In this document: piece after piece, positions 60,767 to 64,000 of the stretch
Layout: every line of letters starts with the position of its first letter
How positions within the stretch are numbered: position 1 is the stretch's first letter
Assembly: GCA_035235625.1 (NCBI GenBank)
Contig: CP141140.1
Span: 1,922,001 to 1,986,000, forward strand
Length of the DNA stretch: 64,000 nt
Source: Saururus chinensis
Taxonomy: Eukaryota; Streptophyta; Magnoliopsida; Piperales; Saururaceae
Direction of reading: 5' to 3'
The notes under the pieces: generated by a model
Told to the model about the DNA's origin: nothing
The model's input: only the letters and a program-made list of their open reading frames with translations
Databases searched by the model: none
Made by a program: the position numbers and the translations under genes

Positions 60767-63676
60767 CTACGACAGAATTTCCTTTATTTTTGTCTTCTGA
60801 GCTTCGGTTAGTGAAGTCGGAAATGAAACCTCAAAGGTTACATACAAGTCGCCCTTCTTCGTACTAAAATGCAAAGGCATCCCTTCTCCTTTGAACTTCC
60901 TTACTTCTTTTGGTTTGGTTATCACCTGAAGATGTTACCAATGTCGAAATGTACTGAGAATTGTTACATTATCTAGACATGAAAAGCCAATAGAATTTAC
61001 TTATTGTTTACTAACCTTCGAGCTGATGTCGACCAGATGCTCATCAAGATGTTTTATGGTCTTCTCAAAGCCCACAAGGGCTTGAACCTGGAGAGACATG
61101 AAGAAAAGAGGCAACCAACAATTCCAGCAAAGCAGTAAGCAAAAAAGAAAAAGAAAAAAATGAAGAAGATAATTCCAACAAAGCTTGGAGCAAAAGAATT
61201 ACCAATGAGATTGTAACAGTTATATGTAAGTCATTGCCTTCCCTCCTGAAGCGTTCATGTGGTGCAGTTTTGATACGAAACTGCTCAGTCCATGATATAT
61301 GCAGTCAGCTCATCCAAAATTTATGATAACAAAAGAAGTGAAATAGAAAAAAAAAACATCAAATGAAAGAGTTGCAAAACCTTCAGATCTCCAGGCTCGC
61401 CATCTATTATGGGCTCCCCATCCTCATAGAACACCACCTCCTGGCAAAAACAAACAAGGGAGTGTAATTCGCCAGGAAAATACATTTAAAATAAAGGCAC
61501 TGGATGAAGCAACAAAGAAGAATGACTGAAATGCAATTTTGTTCCATCCATATTACTTTTACTCTAGTCAATAAAAGTATAGCTGTTAATTAATTTGTCA
61601 CTTGTTAAAATATATCCCACAGAATTCCCATTGTGCTATTTTTTTCAATAGTCCAAACTGAAAACAATGGTGTTTCATGTTTTTGTACTTCACAAATTAA
61701 AATATACTCCCTCCGTCCTATATTAATAGCTACACTAGGAAAAATGGTGGTTTTCATTGAATGGTGAAACCCACATCTAAGAGAAGGGAAACTAAGCTTA
61801 TGATGCTCTTTTTTAAGTACCCAACCACTTAAATTTAACAAAATGGAGCTATTAATATGGAACAAACTTTTTCCCCAAATGGAGCTATTAATTAAGGATG
61901 GATGGAGTATATCCCCTGTGGCAATTCAATTGGCATTTTAATTGAATATTACACACTTGTAGCAGCCGTATCCACACCCATATCGAGCAAGGTAGAAAGG
62001 GAAACAAAATATCCTTCCTATACATGAATCTCATGAAGCTAATCGACATAATTGGAAAGGCTTATGACGTAGATGATGATATAGAATCTTCATCTCATTG
62101 TCCCCTTGTAGAAGCTTTCATCATGAAGAGCATCTGGTTGACTTGCAACTGAGTTTCTTCACATGGATTTTGTACCATCAATTTGGTTTTGACACCAGTC
62201 AAACATGGTATAAAATCGATGTTGCCAACCCCCGATAGCTAGGATAAGGCGTATCATGAAGATAAAGATGAAGATGATGCATGAATATTATTTCATTCTC
62301 TAGTTCTTAGGAAGTTTGTCTCAAATGTAATAAATTCTCTCAATAGCTTAAACTTTGAGAATCAAAGTCTCCCCTCATTGGTACTCTTTTTTAGCACTCC
62401 TCTCATTGGTCTCTTTTACCTTCATATGCATACACCCTACCAGCATATACATATCAGCATACCATCACCATGTTCTTTTTAAAAGACTGTACCAAACTAT
62501 ATTACTGTTTAAGAAAAGTAAAGGTAAGCACTACCATAGAGGGGGATGTAAAGGCTTACTTGTCCATCTTGTATCCCTTTCTCAATATCCACAGTAACAA
62601 AATACCCTTCTCGTTCAAACTTCACATTTTGGCACTGTTCACAGACCTGAAAGAAAGCGAGAAAGGCCGATTAAAGCAAAAATTGTCAACAGAGACAAAC
62701 ACTTGCTATGATTATAAAACTGTGGTAGATGCATGAAGAGAGTGAAGCACCATTAAAAACGATTTCATAGCCATATAATTTAGGGCAGAACCACCACTGG
62801 TTGCCTGGAAGGCTTAATAACCCTGTTTTATTGTTGTAGGTATGAATCGCACAGGCTGTGCAAGAAGATAACAGAAGTTTAACAAAATGCAGAAGTCTGT
62901 TTGGCAGGGCTCAATGGCCCAGTGATGCATTCCATAAGAAAATTTTTTGAGTGAGAACATTTGCGTCATTTTATTTGGAATTTTTTTTGTGGAATCATAT
63001 TGTGTATCACTCTGCAGTTAAGGTTCATCATCCAGTAAAAAGACAAAGCTCACAAACCACATTTTATAGTTGCACAAAAAGGAGAAGAAAAAATAGAGAA
63101 GAAATGAAGCAATTTCTTTTTAAGAAAATAAAAATCTCCTATTTTTGTTTAGTAAGGTTTTTTCAACAATTTATAGATTGAAGAAGAAAAATTCAAGCAC
63201 ACAACAAGAAGAAATATACCTGTTCTGTCATTTGCTGGAACATCCCTGGACCAATTTGCTTATGATATACCTCATTTCTACAGTTACAACGCCTTTTCCC
63301 AGGGGCTGGCTTTAAAACATTTTTCTCTCTCCAAACCTGACATAAGATGAGATAAATGACAGTGAAGAACTTCCAAGTGAGTGAAAAACCACCTCTACAA
63401 AATTATGCCAAAAATATCTGCCCTTCCTTTTGAAAGTAAAATGAAAATCTTCTGATACCAATTAGGAATGTTCCAACTACCCCTAGCTAAATATATAGTA
63501 TCGGTTAAATTAAAGGGAACTTGGTAACCAGAGAAACGTGATTTAAAAGAATGACCATGTATACCTTCAAAGAGCCTCCCATATACAGATCTTCCAGTGT
63601 TGCTTCCAAATCAACAATGACATCATCACCCTTTACAATCCTTTCTTCCTCTTCCATTGGACCCCCACCAAAGAAG
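60767..63676 (-). CDS. ERDJ3B: ER-lumenal J protein ERDJ3B, C-terminal part (5' end outside window)
   Basis: Seven exons in phase: 63565-63676, 63220-63336, 62560-62646, 61381-61440, 61203-61280, 61016-61087, 60767-60925, about 228 residues. They read FFGGGPMEEEERIVKGDDV, VWREKNVLKPAPGKRRCNCR, the cysteine motif CNC ... VCEQC, YFVTVDIEKGIQDGQ, ERFRREGNDLHITVTISL, VQALVGFEKTIKHLDEH, then KFKGEGMPLHFSTKKGDLYV to the stop. This is the DnaJ type II substrate-binding region of plant ERdj3B, an Hsp40 that works with BiP and SDF2 in ER protein folding and immune-receptor quality control. The J domain and signal peptide exons lie right of the window. A Stowaway MITE sits in the 61441-62559 intron. 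Arabidopsis ERDJ3B is At3g62600. Confidence 0.93.
61707..61907. mobile_element. Intact-looking Stowaway MITE in an ERDJ3B intron
   Basis: 201 bp flanked by TA on each side. The left terminus CTCCCTCCGTCCTATATTAA and the reverse complement of the right terminus (CTCCATCCATCCTTAATTAA) pair well, both continuing into TAGCTC/TAGCTA. It belongs to the same family as the copies at 2391 and 6694 and is the best preserved. Confidence 0.85.
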
Positions 63677-64000
63677 CTATCAAAAGTAATATTAGTCAGC
63701 CTAACAAAACAAATAGTTCATCATACTCAATAAAGTGATGCAGTTGCAATGTTGACACATCATAACGAAACTAGTTTACGGACTTAAAGATGCTAAATTG
63801 CCAGCTCGATGCACAACTCAAGCTCTTCTCAGTCTAGAGTAAAATTGGTAAAGCAGAATCCTTATTGCCGAGCAACATCCCTAGTAAAATATATGAATAC
63901 TTTCCCTACCTCACACTTTCAACCAGTTATAAGGCTTCCTTAAACAGTGAAGAAGGTTAAGAAAAAAGCAGCATAATCACTTTGTACAATAAATTCATGC
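63677..64000 (-). other. Intron of ERDJ3B
   Basis: Sequence upstream of the exon at 63565-63676. No further ERDJ3B exon is visible, so the intron runs past the window edge. Confidence 0.7.

Noticed and set aside
1-64000. CRISPR array, operon or bacterial system
   Set aside because: Direct repeats found are tandem or microsatellite types in a plant nuclear setting; no spacers and no prokaryotic gene layout.

Overview
The window is nuclear DNA from a flowering plant. The genes are intron-rich and belong to plant families: a plastid class 3 lipase, an ER ERdj3-type J protein, a plant BRCT/PHD protein and a tri-snRNP zinc-finger protein. They sit far apart in AT-rich DNA full of MITEs and retrotransposon debris. 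I cannot fix the lineage below angiosperm. Exon joins were worked out by eye from GT/AG sites, reading phase and remembered protein families; no search was run.

Layout: 315-2198 (+) is the 3' part of a TPR protein with a J-like C-terminus. 2.2-7.9 kb is AT-rich with small Stowaway-like MITEs. 7872-14245 (-) is a complete ten-exon BRCT/PHD gene of about 1195 aa. It shares a 602 bp divergent promoter with a TMEM205-like membrane protein gene (14848-17009, +). 17.0-20.5 kb is AT-rich spacer. 20474-29982 is the most unusual stretch. Two nearly identical 205 bp foldback elements and an 8.9 kb element with related ends all lie between (TA)n runs. The large element carries intron-containing broken fragments of three host genes: TypA/BipA GTPase, an ELMO-domain protein and a DRP5-type dynamin.

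32264-36236 (-) is a complete five-exon plastid lipase (PLIP type). 41055-44072 is a fossil Ty3/Gypsy LTR element. 45182-46077 (+) is a four-exon small secreted, probably GPI-anchored, cysteine-rich protein. 47288-48010 is a LINE remnant. 48206-54491 (-) is a complete ten-exon SNU23 splicing-factor gene, and a tRNA-Pro(CGG) gene (54708-54779, +) lies 216 bp upstream of its start codon. 60767-63676 (-) is the 3' part of ERDJ3B, running off the right edge.

The genes form no operon or pathway. The lipase and ERDJ3B are on the same strand and correspond to the Arabidopsis neighbours At3g62590 and At3g62600, which suggests an old gene pair pulled apart here by about 24 kb. The best candidate for something undescribed is the TA-microsatellite-anchored, gene-capturing element family at 20.5-30 kb.
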